Assembly: GCF_009363695.1 (NCBI RefSeq)
Contig: NZ_CP045403.1
Location: 1,716,001-1,780,000, forward strand
Direction of reading: 5' to 3'
From: Bacillus sp. THAF10
GTDB taxonomy: Bacteria; Bacillota; Bacilli; Bacillales; Bacillaceae_I
DNA length: 64,000 nt
A model generated the notes under the pieces. It was not told the origin of the DNA. It saw nothing but the letters and a program-made list of their open reading frames with translations, and did no database searches. Every line of letters starts with the position of its first letter. The first letter of the stretch is position 1. Below are positions 27,399-36,487 of this stretch, piece by piece. The position numbers and the translations under genes are program-made.

Positions 27399-28708
27399 TA
27401 ACAGTCACAGATTTAATCAAAGAAGTCGAAGCTATTAGTTCCTATAAAAGGTATGGAAAGGTAAAGCGAGTGATTGGCCTGATGATTGAATCTAAAGGTC
27501 CAGAAAGTTCCATCGGCGATGTCTGTAATATCATCATAAGTAAAAATAAAAAAAAGATCGTTCAAGCAGAGGTAGTCGGCTTTCGAGATGAACATGTTAT
27601 TCTAATGCCTTTTACAGATATTCATGATATAGGACCTGGTTGTATGGTAGAAGCCACAAACAACCCATTAGAAATTAGAATAGGGGAAGAACTACGTGGG
27701 AAGGTACTAGATGCGTTAGGAAAACCCTTAGACCCAGAAGAAAAGCTGCCACTCGGGCTGAAAAAATATACCACAGATCAAACCCCGCCAAATCCTATGT
27801 CAAGACCATCTATTTCAGAAGAGCTTGAAGTAGGAGTGAAAGTGATTGATGGCCTCTTGACCGTAGGAAAAGGACAAAGGGTAGGCATTTTTGCAGGAAG
27901 TGGTGTTGGCAAAAGTACGTTACTTGGAATGATTGCGAGAAATACAACAGCAGATATTAATGTGATTGCACTGATAGGAGAACGTGGAAGAGAAGTAAAG
28001 GATTTTCTCGAACGGGATTTAGGCCATGAAGGCTTAAAGCGCTCCATCGTCGTGGTGGCAACTTCAGATCAACCGGCTTTAATGCGAATAAAAGGAGCTT
28101 ATACTGCTACTGCTATTTCTGAATATTTTCGAGACTTAGGCTACAATGTCATGCTAATGATGGACTCTGTGACTAGGGTAGCAATGGCACAAAGAGAGGT
28201 CGGTTTGGCAATAGGCGAACCGCCAACGACAAAAGGATACACTCCTTCTGTATTCTCCATGCTTCCAAAGCTATTAGAACGAACTGGTACGAACAAAAAT
28301 GGCACGATTACCGCCTTTTATACCGTATTAGTGGATGGTGATGACATGAACGAACCTATCGCAGATACCGTACGAGGAATTCTTGATGGTCATTTTGTAT
28401 TAGACCGCGATTTAGCGAATAAAGGTCAATATCCTGCCATTAACATTCTAAAGAGTGTAAGTCGTGTGATGAATCACTTGGTAGAAAAAGATCACAAGCT
28501 ATGTGCTGAAAAATTAAGAAATAAATTATCAAAATATTATCAAGCAGAAGACCTTATCAACATAGGAGCCTATAAACGTGGTAGCTCCATAGAAATAGAT
28601 GATGCCATTCAATCCCATCCAGCCATTATAAATTTTATTAAGCAAGAGGTAGATGAAAAGTGGGAGTATACAGAAACATTGAATAAACTCACAGATCTTA
28701 TGAAGTAG
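27395..28708 (+). CDS. fliI: Flagellum-specific export ATPase FliI
   Basis: 437 residues, related to the beta subunit of F1 ATPase. Walker A is GIFAGSGVGKST (about 165-176), Walker B lies in YNVMLMMDSVTRVA, followed by AQREVGLAIGEPPTTKGYTPSVFS. Role: hexameric ATPase that energises and unfolds substrates of flagellar export together with FliH and FliJ. Starts inside the last codons of fliH (ATGA overlap), so expression is coupled. Confidence 0.98.
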   Translation: MITVTDLIKEVEAISSYKRYGKVKRVIGLMIESKGPESSIGDVCNIIISKNKKKIVQAEVVGFRDEHVILMPFTDIHDIGPGCMVEATNNPLEIRIGEELRGKVLDALGKPLDPEEKLPLGLKKYTTDQTPPNPMSRPSISEELEVGVKVIDGLLTVGKGQRVGIFAGSGVGKSTLLGMIARNTTADINVIALIGERGREVKDFLERDLGHEGLKRSIVVVATSDQPALMRIKGAYTATAISEYFRDLGYNVMLMMDSVTRVAMAQREVGLAIGEPPTTKGYTPSVFSMLPKLLERTGTNKNGTITAFYTVLVDGDDMNEPIADTVRGILDGHFVLDRDLANKGQYPAINILKSVSRVMNHLVEKDHKLCAEKLRNKLSKYYQAEDLINIGAYKRGSSIEIDDAIQSHPAIINFIKQEVDEKWEYTETLNKLTDLMK

Positions 28709-28716
28709 GTGTAAGA

Positions 28717-29166
28717 ATGCTCATACAGAAGGATAGATTGGAAAAAATTCTTGTTGTAAAAAATGCGGAAAAAAATCAAGCAAGCTCAGAATACCAACTT
28801 GCCTTAAACATCTTCGAAACAGAAGGACATGCTTTATATGAGCTCTTGAAAAAGAAAGAGACGTTAGAAGCTGAGTTGCAAGATCAATTAAAATCAGGTA
28901 TTCCAATTGCAACACTCAAACAACAACAATTTTTCATGGGTAACTTGGAAAAAAACCTGATGCACCAGCAAAAGAAAGTGAGTCATGCAAGAGCATATAT
29001 GACCCTCAAGGAAGAAAAGCTGAAAGAGCATTCGGTTGAATACAAAAAATATGAGGTACTAGACGATAAAGGAAAGATCTATCGAAAACAGGTTGATTCA
29101 AAAATGGAGGCAACCTTTATAGATGAAATTTCCATTCTCCACTATTCGCAGCACACAAATAGGTGA
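28717..29166 (+). CDS. fliJ: Flagellar export chaperone FliJ
   Basis: 149 residues, almost wholly alpha-helical and charged, as expected of the antiparallel coiled coil of FliJ (RLEKILVVKNAEKNQASSEYQLAL at the start, LKEEKLKEHSVEYKKYEVL later). Role: central stalk of the FliI hexamer and link to the FlhA gate. Sequence conservation in this family is low; position between fliI and the YlxF gene supports the call. The ribosome-binding site is a weak TAGGTG. Confidence 0.9.
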   Translation: MLIQKDRLEKILVVKNAEKNQASSEYQLALNIFETEGHALYELLKKKETLEAELQDQLKSGIPIATLKQQQFFMGNLEKNLMHQQKKVSHARAYMTLKEEKLKEHSVEYKKYEVLDDKGKIYRKQVDSKMEATFIDEISILHYSQHTNR

Positions 29167-29170
29167 GTAA

Positions 29171-29755
29171 ATGATGAAAAAAGAAAAAAATATTGAAACG
29201 GAAGAAGAAAAATACTCTTTTATGCAAAGGCTTCTATATTTGTTTGTCATACCACTTCTTTTCGCCGCTGTCCTTTTATTAGGCTATCTTACGTATCAGG
29301 GCAAAAATGTGTTTGAAATAGCACAAACCTTTATTCCGGATAAAGTGGAAACGGCTTCTGAACAAGAAGATCAAGGAAAAAAGGACACAAAGACTAATGA
29401 AAAACAGCCAGCAGAAAAAGAAACTTCTTCTCAGGAAATGGTACAGCTTGAGCGTGAGATTAATAGAAAGCAACAAGAAATTACGAAGCTAGTCGCTCAG
29501 CTAGAACAAGCAAATAAACGAATTGAGGACCTTGAAACAGAACAGGAAAACGTGAAAGCATCGACAAAAGAGTTAGCAAAGTTATATGAAGGGATGTCTA
29601 CCAGAAAAGCATCCGAAATTATTTTAGAGCTTGAAGAAGAAATGGCCATTCGTATTTTACAAGAGTTAAGCACAGCCAAAACCTCTTCTATTCTCGGACA
29701 GATGCCCCCTGAACAAGCGGCTAGAATAACAACGCGCTTAGCAAATGAAGAATAA
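29171..29755 (+). CDS. ylxF: YlxF/MotE-family protein
   Basis: 194 residues. One membrane segment (about 21-43, LYLFVIPLLFAAVLLLGYLTY), a charged linker, a coiled coil (about 88-130) and a C-terminal MgtE-N/MotE-like domain (MSTRKASEIILELEEEMAIRILQELSTAK ... MPPEQAARITTRL). It occupies the ylxF position between fliJ and fliK. MotE-type proteins in proteobacteria act as periplasmic chaperones of motor parts; in Bacillus the role is not established. Topology suggests the coiled coil and C-terminal domain are outside the membrane. Confidence 0.85.
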   Translation: MMKKEKNIETEEEKYSFMQRLLYLFVIPLLFAAVLLLGYLTYQGKNVFEIAQTFIPDKVETASEQEDQGKKDTKTNEKQPAEKETSSQEMVQLEREINRKQQEITKLVAQLEQANKRIEDLETEQENVKASTKELAKLYEGMSTRKASEIILELEEEMAIRILQELSTAKTSSILGQMPPEQAARITTRLANEE

Positions 29756-29778
29756 GCTACTGGAAAGGAATGAGCGCC

Positions 29779-30972
29779 TTGAACGTTATGGTTTCAAGCG
29801 ATGTTACAGCTCTTCGCAAGGGGGATACACCCAAAACAACTAGAAGTCAAAACGAAAATAACTCCGTAAGTGAGTTAGCTGGGCAGTTTCATCACTTATT
29901 GAGTGCAGGTTTAATTAGCCAAAATAACCGGTCTGGAGATATCAATAAGCTAAATGAGACGGTAAAGACAGATGAGGATCTAGAAATTACAACTGAAGAT
30001 TTGGGTAGCATGGAAGAATTGCTCTCTTTGCAAATTTCCATATTAAATAAATTGCAGGAATTAATTAGTAGTAAGAATCAAGAAACTACTCCCTTACCAG
30101 AAGAATTCTATGCTGTTCTTGAGCAGTCTTTTCTTATGCTTGAAATTCTTGCAGTTTATGGATCTCAGCAGCCGCAACAATCATCACTTCCATCGCTTGA
30201 GGAAGTGAGTGAACAGCTTGCAAGTTTATCTAATCGTGTAGTTTTACTAGTAAAAGATTTTTTGGCGAAACAAGAAAATCAGCAAGCTACAGAGTTGAAT
30301 GAAACTAAAGAGAATTCCAGCATGAAAGAGCTGTTAATGTTGGTGGAACAAAGGTTAAAGGCACAAATTCCTGATAGAAGATTACCATCTGAACAACAGG
30401 ATAAAACAATTAAATTTACGAGTCTTCCTTCATGGAATGAAGCAAACCAATCAATGGGACCAGTATCCATCACTACCCTTCAACAGCCTAAGCAAGCAGT
30501 GTTGCAATGGACAATAGATACAACCACATTCGATAAAGCTAGAGAACAGCTTTTACAAAAGCTAGAAGGTGTGCTGTCTAAAGCCCAATCCAGATTTGTC
30601 AATGGAAATCAAGCTATGACTATTAGATTAACTCCAGATCATCTTGGAACCCTACACATTAAATTACAAGAAACACAACAAGGACTTGTTGCCAAAATTA
30701 TTGTTCACTCAAAATCTGCTGCTAGTCTTCTAGAAAGTCAATTAGCGACATTAAAACAAAACTTAACCACTTCTACAATAAATATAGACAAGCTTGATAT
30801 CGTGTTTCATGAGCAAGAACAACGCTTCTCTCAGCAGCATAAAGAAACTTTTCAAGAGCGGCAACAGGATAGAAATTCTTCTGAACAAGATAAAAACAAG
30901 GAAGATGCTCCTTCATTTGAAGCGTTACTCATAGAAGAATTAGAACAAGAAAAATCAGAAGGTGAGCAATAA
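29779..30972 (+). CDS. fliK: Flagellar hook-length control protein FliK
   Basis: About 397 residues. The N-terminal ruler part is glutamine-, serine- and glutamate-rich without clear fold; the C-terminal domain (about 245-345) has the FliK core MTIRLTPDHLGTLHIKLQETQQGLVAKIIV, and the tail is charged. Role: exported ruler that stops hook growth by switching FlhB specificity. The exact start is uncertain: AAAGGA directly touches ATG 29770, whereas TTG 29779 is nine bases away and is preferred. The stop overlaps flgD by one base. Confidence 0.88.
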   Translation: MNVMVSSDVTALRKGDTPKTTRSQNENNSVSELAGQFHHLLSAGLISQNNRSGDINKLNETVKTDEDLEITTEDLGSMEELLSLQISILNKLQELISSKNQETTPLPEEFYAVLEQSFLMLEILAVYGSQQPQQSSLPSLEEVSEQLASLSNRVVLLVKDFLAKQENQQATELNETKENSSMKELLMLVEQRLKAQIPDRRLPSEQQDKTIKFTSLPSWNEANQSMGPVSITTLQQPKQAVLQWTIDTTTFDKAREQLLQKLEGVLSKAQSRFVNGNQAMTIRLTPDHLGTLHIKLQETQQGLVAKIIVHSKSAASLLESQLATLKQNLTTSTINIDKLDIVFHEQEQRFSQQHKETFQERQQDRNSSEQDKNKEDAPSFEALLIEELEQEKSEGEQ

Positions 30973-31622
30973 TGACCAATAAAATTTCAGCCGATTTGTT
31001 TATCCAGAATCGCCCTGATGAAAAAGCTAAAAACAATAATGTAATGGGGAAGGATGACTTTCTTCGCCTGTTAATTGCCCAGCTTCAAAACCAAGATCCT
31101 CTCAATCCGATGGAAGACAGAGAGTTCATCTCACAAATGGCAAATTTCACATCTTTAGAACAGATGACAAATTTAAACAAAAGCATGGAAGGGTTTATCT
31201 CTTCTCAAAATAAGATGAACGTTCTTTCACTTCAAGCATACTTAGGAGCGAATCTAACCTATCAAAATATTTATGAAGTAGATGGCGAACAGTTTGTGGA
31301 AGAAAAAACAGGGACTGTTGAGAGAATTTCTTTACAAGAAGGGAAAGCAAGACTAGTCATGAATGATGCTACTGAAATTGCAGTAGAGCAGATTACAAAA
31401 GTGAACCAAGGAGAAAGCACGGAAGCTTCTGCTAACGCCCTCCTTTCAGCAAGTAATCTCATAGGCAAACAAGTATCAATCAATCAAGACAACGAAACGA
31501 TAGAAAATGCGCTGGTCCAATCTGTCGTAATCAAAGAAGGGAAAATCTTTCTTATCTCAGAAGATCCGCGATTAACAAATAGACACATTCCACTGGATGC
31601 AATAACGAAAATCTCGCAATAA
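30972..31622 (+). CDS. flgD: Flagellar hook cap / assembly protein FlgD
   Basis: 216 residues. The N-terminal signature MGKDDFLRLLIAQLQNQDPLNPMEDREFISQMANFTSLEQM is unmistakable. The C-terminal part forms a small beta domain (LGANLTYQNIYEVDG). Role: scaffold cap for hook polymerisation. In B. subtilis this gene was called ylxG. Starts in the fliK stop (TAATG). Confidence 0.96.
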   Translation: MTNKISADLFIQNRPDEKAKNNNVMGKDDFLRLLIAQLQNQDPLNPMEDREFISQMANFTSLEQMTNLNKSMEGFISSQNKMNVLSLQAYLGANLTYQNIYEVDGEQFVEEKTGTVERISLQEGKARLVMNDATEIAVEQITKVNQGESTEASANALLSASNLIGKQVSINQDNETIENALVQSVVIKEGKIFLISEDPRLTNRHIPLDAITKISQ

Positions 31623-31636
31623 GTAAACTACTATTC

Positions 31637-31660
31637 TGGCTTTGTAAGAAAGCAAAGCCA
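31637..31660 (+). other. Hairpin between flgD and flgE
   Basis: TGGCTTTG (31637-31644) pairs with CAAAGCCA (31653-31660) around an eight-base loop. No T-run follows; it may tune mRNA stability or processing before the highly expressed hook gene. Confidence 0.55.
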
Positions 31661-31680
31661 ATATATGAGGGGGAAATTAC

Positions 31681-33165
31681 ATGCTTCGTTCCATGTATTC
31701 AAGTATAGGGGCCCTAAGAAACTTTCAGACCAAGTTGGATGTTATCGGTAATAATATTGCCAACGTAAATACGTATGGCTTTAAAAAGGGAAGAGCAACT
31801 TTCCAAGAAATGATGGTACAACAGTTATCTGGAGCAAGCGGACCAGCAGCTGGCAGAGGTGGTATGAATGCAAAGCAAGTGGGACTAGGATCTATGATTA
31901 GTAGCATCGATTCTATACAAACACAAGGGTCCTTGCAAACTACTGCAAGACCACTTGACCTTGCGCTATCTGGTGATGGCTTCTTTGCAGTAGCATCGAT
32001 AGCAGATATCACAAGAGTAAACGTTGATTCCGATACTATGTATGGCGATAATCGAATTTTGGGTGGAGCCGTTGATAATGCGATGTCTCTTAACTACACT
32101 CGTTCTGGTAATTTTTATCTTGATAATAATGGATATATTGTAAATGCCAATGGTATGTATTTGATTGGGGAAACTGGAGAAAAGAAGATACCAAACGATG
32201 ATATCATTGGTGCCTCTAATGCAGCATTAAATGCCGGGGAAATTTTCTTTGATGAATATCGTGATTTCCGTAATGATACCAACAAATTTCTTGATTTAGC
32301 AATGAGATTTTTAGAGGCACAACGCACGTATGAAGATGCTGAAAAAGCTAGCTTAGAAGCAGGTGGAACAGATCCACAGCTTTTAGCAGCGGCACAAGCA
32401 GCGCTTGAAGCAAGGGATAATGCAGGTGACCAGTTTAATGATTTTTACGATAATATTTACTCCGGTGAGTTCGATGCTTTTAATCAATCAGGAGTAGCAT
32501 TAAATGATGCCATTGCTAGCTTTATAAGTGATAGTGGGGAAATTGTTTATCAGCTTAATGATCCAGTTGTGCAAGATAACAATTTTGGGGCAATGCCAAC
32601 CAAAGATACTGCTAATATTAATAATCTTTCTAACCTTGTGAGTTATGCTCAATCAGTCAAAGGCAATCTAGATACCGCTTATCGTACGTTTGAAAATTTT
32701 GTTGCCACTGCTGAAATGGTCCAATTGCCAACATGGACGGATTCTTTAAGCGGAAGTGCCGGTTTGATTCAGATTCCTCCTAATGCCAGAAGCTTTAGTA
32801 TTTCTGGTGATGGAAAGGTAAACTTTATCGATCAGTTCGGTAATTTGAAAGTTGCAGGACAACTGATGCTTGCTAAGTTTCCAAACGATGCCGGTCTTGA
32901 AAGAGTTGGGGAAAATCTTTTCCAACAATCCAACAATTCAGGGACGATGGACAAAAATGGAGATGGCATACAGTTAGAAGAAATGTTCCGCCCTGGTGAT
33001 AATGGTGCAGCTTCTATCATATCTGGAACTTTAGAGATGTCCAATGTAGACCTCTCAGAAGAGTTTACAGAGATGATTACAGCCCAAAGAGGATTCCAGG
33101 CAAACACGAGAATCATTACAACATCCGATGAAATATTGCAGGAGCTTGTCAATCTGAAGCGGTAA
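31681..33165 (+). CDS. flgE: Flagellar hook protein FlgE, enlarged
   Basis: 494 residues. The N-terminus MLRSMYSSIGALRNFQTKLDVIGNNIANVNTYGFKK and C-terminus SNVDLSEEFTEMITAQRGFQANTRIITTSDEILQEL are canonical axial-protein ends. The B. subtilis protein is about 264 residues; here about 230 extra residues (roughly 150-385) sit in the middle, including an alanine- and glutamate-rich helical stretch (FLEAQRTYEDAEKASLEAGG). Near the end DKNGDGIQLEE (424-434) resembles a calcium-binding loop. Role: hook subunit. The ribosome-binding site is GAGGGGGAAA. Confidence 0.92.
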   Translation: MLRSMYSSIGALRNFQTKLDVIGNNIANVNTYGFKKGRATFQEMMVQQLSGASGPAAGRGGMNAKQVGLGSMISSIDSIQTQGSLQTTARPLDLALSGDGFFAVASIADITRVNVDSDTMYGDNRILGGAVDNAMSLNYTRSGNFYLDNNGYIVNANGMYLIGETGEKKIPNDDIIGASNAALNAGEIFFDEYRDFRNDTNKFLDLAMRFLEAQRTYEDAEKASLEAGGTDPQLLAAAQAALEARDNAGDQFNDFYDNIYSGEFDAFNQSGVALNDAIASFISDSGEIVYQLNDPVVQDNNFGAMPTKDTANINNLSNLVSYAQSVKGNLDTAYRTFENFVATAEMVQLPTWTDSLSGSAGLIQIPPNARSFSISGDGKVNFIDQFGNLKVAGQLMLAKFPNDAGLERVGENLFQQSNNSGTMDKNGDGIQLEEMFRPGDNGAASIISGTLEMSNVDLSEEFTEMITAQRGFQANTRIITTSDEILQELVNLKR

Positions 33166-33173
33166 AGGAGGAA

Positions 33174-33199
33174 GGGCTAAGCTGATAAAAGCTTAGCCC
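33174..33199 (+). promoter_or_regulatory. Hairpin placing a distant Shine-Dalgarno next to swrD
   Basis: GGGCTAAGC (33174-33182) pairs perfectly with GCTTAGCCC (33191-33199), loop TGATAAAA. AAAGGAGG (33164-33171) lies just upstream and the swrD ATG (33207) just downstream with no other ribosome-binding site. When folded, the effective spacing is about nine bases instead of 35. Confidence 0.65.
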
Positions 33200-33206
33200 G
33201 ACTGTC

Positions 33207-33425
33207 ATGATAAAGTTAACCAAACTTAATGGCAAAGAATTCACGGTAAACGTCTGGCATATAGAACAGATAGAAGAAACTCCTGACACCATGATTACAC
33301 TCAACAATGGTAAGAAATTGATTGTTAAAGAAAGAATGCAGGACGTGCTCCTACTTAGCAAGGCATTTTATGCACATATGCATCATGGTACATATTTGGA
33401 GGCGGAAAAAGATGTTTCGCAATAA
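33207..33425 (+). CDS. swrD: Swarming motility protein SwrD (YlzI, FlbD family)
   Basis: 72 residues, [42 protein letters not shown]. The FlbD/YlzI family is a small single-domain protein encoded between flgE and fliL; in B. subtilis SwrD raises flagellar power and is needed for swarming. The start is certain from the conserved N-terminus, yet no Shine-Dalgarno lies at normal distance (see the hairpin at 33174). It overlaps fliL by 14 bases. Confidence 0.93.
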   Translation: MIKLTKLNGKEFTVNVWHIEQIEETPDTMITLNNGKKLIVKERMQDVLLLSKAFYAHMHHGTYLEAEKDVSQ

Positions 33426-33843
33426 ACTACTTAATGCAATGATCGTTATTTTACTAGTTATTTCACTTTTAGGCGTAGTAGCTCTCGTCTCCATGGATAA
33501 ATTTTTTGCAGATGAAGAAACAGGTGAACCAAGTATTGATGAGGTCTTGAAGTATTCTGTTGATTTTGAAGAAATCACGACGAATTTGAAGAGCGGTGGA
33601 TACGTTCGTCTTACGATGAAGGTGCAAACTGACGGAAAAAAAGCAACTTCCGAGCTCCAAAAACGTGAATTTCAAGTGAAAAATATCGTCATTCATGAAA
33701 TTTCAAATCTATCTTCCGCTGATTTAAGTGGTGGGGAAGGCATTACAAAGCTTGAAGGGGATATTCAAGCGAAAATAAACGAAATTATGCAAGAGGGAGA
33801 AATTGTGAAGGTATACGCAACCTCCTTTCTTCTTCAAAATTAA
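33412..33843 (+). CDS. fliL: Flagellar basal body-associated protein FliL
   Basis: 143 residues from ATG 33412, after GGAGGCGG; an in-frame codon 90 bases upstream falls in swrD and is not used. One membrane helix (about 7-27, [21 protein letters not shown]) precedes an external domain ending [10 protein letters not shown]. Role: inner-membrane protein near the stators that supports motor torque. Overlaps the end of swrD. Confidence 0.94.
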   Translation: MFRNKLLNAMIVILLVISLLGVVALVSMDKFFADEETGEPSIDEVLKYSVDFEEITTNLKSGGYVRLTMKVQTDGKKATSELQKREFQVKNIVIHEISNLSSADLSGGEGITKLEGDIQAKINEIMQEGEIVKVYATSFLLQN

Positions 33844-33879
33844 TCACCAAGAAGGCGACAAGAGAATAGGTGGTGGGTT

Positions 33880-34878
33880 ATGTCTACTGAAATAATGTCA
33901 CAGAGTGAAATAGATGCCCTTCTTTCTGCACTATCAACAGGAGAAATGAATGCAGAAGAATTAAAGAAAGAACAGCAGGACAAAAAAGTAAAAGTTTATG
34001 ATTTTAAAAGGGCGTTAAGGTTTTCAAAGGATCAAATTAGAAATTTAACAAGAATACACGAGAATTTTGCTAGATTACTGACTACCTATTTCTCAGCGCA
34101 ATTGCGCACGTATATTCAGATTAGTGTTGCTTCAGTTGATCAGCTTCCTTATGAAGAATTTATTCGGTCCATTCCAAAGATGACCATATTAAATGTCTTT
34201 GAGGTAGCTCCACTTGAAGGCAGGGTTGTGCTTGAAATAAACCCTACCATTGCCTATGCGATGCTAGATAGACAGCTAGGTGGCAAAGGGTCAGGAGTAA
34301 ATAAGGTAGACAGCTTAACTGAGATAGAGACAAGGCTAATGACATCCCTTTTTGAAGGGGCTATTGAGAACTTTGGAGAAGCATGGGATAACATTGCTAC
34401 TATCCAGCCCATTCTAACTGATTTAGAAGTGAATCCCCAGTTTCTGCAAATGGTTTCTCCAAATGAAACAGTTATTGTCATTTCAATGAATATTACGATT
34501 GGGGATGTAACAGGAGTAATAAACATCTGTATTCCACATGTAGTGCTAGAACCAGTAATACCTAAGCTGACTGCACATTATTGGATGGAAGAAAAAAACA
34601 AAGTAAGGCAACCGCATGAAATTGCAGCCCTTGAAAAAGCAATTCGAGCCACACCGTTAATGGTAAGTGCGGAGCTTGGCACCTCAGAGATATCGTTTGC
34701 AGATTTATTAAATATTAGCATAGGCGATGTGATCGCACTGGATCAAAAAATAGACTCACCCATTATTCTCAACGTGGATAGTAAGCCTACTTTTAAAGCA
34801 CAAGTAGGCCAGGTGAAGAAAAACTTAGCAGTACAAATTATCGAAAAAATCAAGGAGGGATCAGAAGATGATGAGTGA
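33880..34878 (+). CDS. fliM: Flagellar motor switch protein FliM
   Basis: 332 residues. The N-terminal CheY-P-binding motif MSQSEIDALLSAL (about 5-17) is followed by the FliM core (FKRALRFSKDQIRNLTRIHENFARLLTTYFSAQLR) and a C-terminal SpoA domain (ISFADLLNISIGDVIALDQKID). Role: middle ring of the switch that receives phosphorylated CheY. Ribosome-binding site AGGTGGTGG. Ends inside the start of fliY. Confidence 0.97.
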   Translation: MSTEIMSQSEIDALLSALSTGEMNAEELKKEQQDKKVKVYDFKRALRFSKDQIRNLTRIHENFARLLTTYFSAQLRTYIQISVASVDQLPYEEFIRSIPKMTILNVFEVAPLEGRVVLEINPTIAYAMLDRQLGGKGSGVNKVDSLTEIETRLMTSLFEGAIENFGEAWDNIATIQPILTDLEVNPQFLQMVSPNETVIVISMNITIGDVTGVINICIPHVVLEPVIPKLTAHYWMEEKNKVRQPHEIAALEKAIRATPLMVSAELGTSEISFADLLNISIGDVIALDQKIDSPIILNVDSKPTFKAQVGQVKKNLAVQIIEKIKEGSEDDE

Positions 34879-36088
34879 TGGAATGTTATCTCAAGATGAG
34901 ATAGATGCCCTGCTTCGAGGGACAGATAACAACGATGAAGAACCCCTCTATGCTGATCTGAATACAGAGGATTATCTTTCAATGATGGAACAGGATGCCT
35001 TAGGTGAAATAGGAAACATATCTTTTGGTAGTTCAGCAACTGCCTTATCCACTTTGTTAAATCAAAAAGTGTCCATCACTACTCCTAGAGTATCACTGAT
35101 AGAAAAAAGTAAGCTTGAAAGTGAGTTTCCAGAACCCTATGTCGCCATTCGTGTAAGTTACACAGAAGGTTTTTCAGGTTCAAATATATTGGTGGTGGAG
35201 CAAAAGGACGCCGCTATTATTGCTGACTTGATGCTTGGTGGGACAGGAGAAAATCCGCAAATAGAATTTGATGAAATCCATCTAAGTGCCGTTCATGAAG
35301 CCATGAACCAAATGATGGGATCTGCAGCAACTTCTATGTCTACTGTTTTTGCAAAAAAAATAGACATTTCTCCACCATCTGTGTTACTCCTTGATTTCAA
35401 GGAAGGAGAAGGTACGACAGAGCTTCCGGAAGATGAGCTTTTAATAAAAGTTGCTTTTTCTATCAGAATAGGAAGCTTAATAGATTCATCTATCATGCAA
35501 ATTCTCCCTTTAGAATTTGCGAAGAGCCTAGTGGGGGAACTTTTGAATCCAAAAGGTTCTAATGAAGTGGAACAAAAGCTTGATGAGCCTGACACATTTT
35601 CAAATGACGCGACTAATTTTTATGAACAGGAGCACTCGTTGCCACCTTCCTACACCGAAAGCGCCGCATCTGCTTCTAGGTATGAAGACAAAGGATATGG
35701 TTCAAATCACCAAAGTCCTCCAGTAGAAAGAAAAGTAGAAAATCACCAACAAGCAAAACAGCAACATGTAAACGTCCAACCTGCAGTTTTTTCAAGCTTT
35801 GAAACAACAGCAGTAGAAGAAACAGAATCAAACAACTTAAATATGCTCTTAGATATTCCACTACAAGTTACGGTTGAGCTTGGCAGAACAAAACGTTCTG
35901 TAAAAGACATTCTGGAATTATCAACAGGCTCGATTATCGAATTGGATAAGCTTGCAGGTGAGCCGGTAGACATTCTTGTCAATAATAAGCTCATTGCCCA
36001 AGGAGAAGTAGTTGTAATAGATGAAAGCTTCGGAGTGAGAGTAACAGATATCGTTAGTCAGTCTGATAGAATTAGAAAACTTCGTTAA
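34868..36088 (+). CDS. fliY: Flagellar motor switch phosphatase FliY
   Basis: 406 residues combining three parts: an N-terminal FliM-like peptide (MLSQDEIDALLRG), a CheC-like CheY-P phosphatase region with two active motifs (DALGEIGNISFGSSATAL near 39-56 and SAVHEAMNQMMGSAATSM near 140-157), and a C-terminal SpoA domain (about 320-406). The linker (about 225-315) is rich in Gln, Ser, Glu and His. Role: C-ring component of Bacillus that also removes phosphate from CheY-P. Start ATG 34868 or 34871; it overlaps fliM. Confidence 0.96.
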   Translation: MMSDGMLSQDEIDALLRGTDNNDEEPLYADLNTEDYLSMMEQDALGEIGNISFGSSATALSTLLNQKVSITTPRVSLIEKSKLESEFPEPYVAIRVSYTEGFSGSNILVVEQKDAAIIADLMLGGTGENPQIEFDEIHLSAVHEAMNQMMGSAATSMSTVFAKKIDISPPSVLLLDFKEGEGTTELPEDELLIKVAFSIRIGSLIDSSIMQILPLEFAKSLVGELLNPKGSNEVEQKLDEPDTFSNDATNFYEQEHSLPPSYTESAASASRYEDKGYGSNHQSPPVERKVENHQQAKQQHVNVQPAVFSSFETTAVEETESNNLNMLLDIPLQVTVELGRTKRSVKDILELSTGSIIELDKLAGEPVDILVNNKLIAQGEVVVIDESFGVRVTDIVSQSDRIRKLR

Positions 36089-36107
36089 AACACTAGGAGG
36101 AATTGAC

Positions 36108-36470
36108 ATGGGAAAAAGAATACTAATTGTAGACGATGCAGCATTTATGAGAATGATGATAAAGGATATTTTATCAAAAAACGGCTATGAAGTGGTAGGA
36201 GAGGCAGCTGATGGTGCCCAAGCTGTAGAAAAATATAAAGAGCTTCATCCTGATTTGGTGACAATGGATATTACGATGCCAGAAATGGATGGGATTACAG
36301 CCCTGAAAGAAATAAAAGCAATTAATGCAAATGCAAAAGTCATCATGTGTTCTGCTATGGGGCAGCAAGCAATGGTTATCGATGCTATTCAAGCTGGAGC
36401 AAAAGATTTCATCGTTAAACCATTTCAAGCTGACAGAGTAATTGAAGCCATTCACAAAACATTGGCGTAG
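36108..36470 (+). CDS. cheY: Chemotaxis response regulator CheY
   Basis: 120 residues, a single receiver domain. The acidic pocket is Asp9-Asp10 (LIVDDAAFMRMM), the phosphorylation site Asp54 (VTMDITMPEMDG), and Lys104 lies in DFIVKPFQ. Role: phosphorylated by CheA and binds FliM; in Bacillus CheY-P promotes counter-clockwise rotation, that is smooth swimming. Preceded by CTAGGAGGAA. Nested in the operon between switch and export genes as in B. subtilis. Confidence 0.98.
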   Translation: MGKRILIVDDAAFMRMMIKDILSKNGYEVVGEAADGAQAVEKYKELHPDLVTMDITMPEMDGITALKEIKAINANAKVIMCSAMGQQAMVIDAIQAGAKDFIVKPFQADRVIEAIHKTLA

Positions 36471-36487
36471 AGGTGTTCCTTTTGTGT

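Noticed and set aside
35540-35815. FliY linker as an inserted foreign domain
   Set aside because: Gln/Ser/Glu-rich flexible linkers of varied length are usual between the CheC-like and SpoA parts of FliY.
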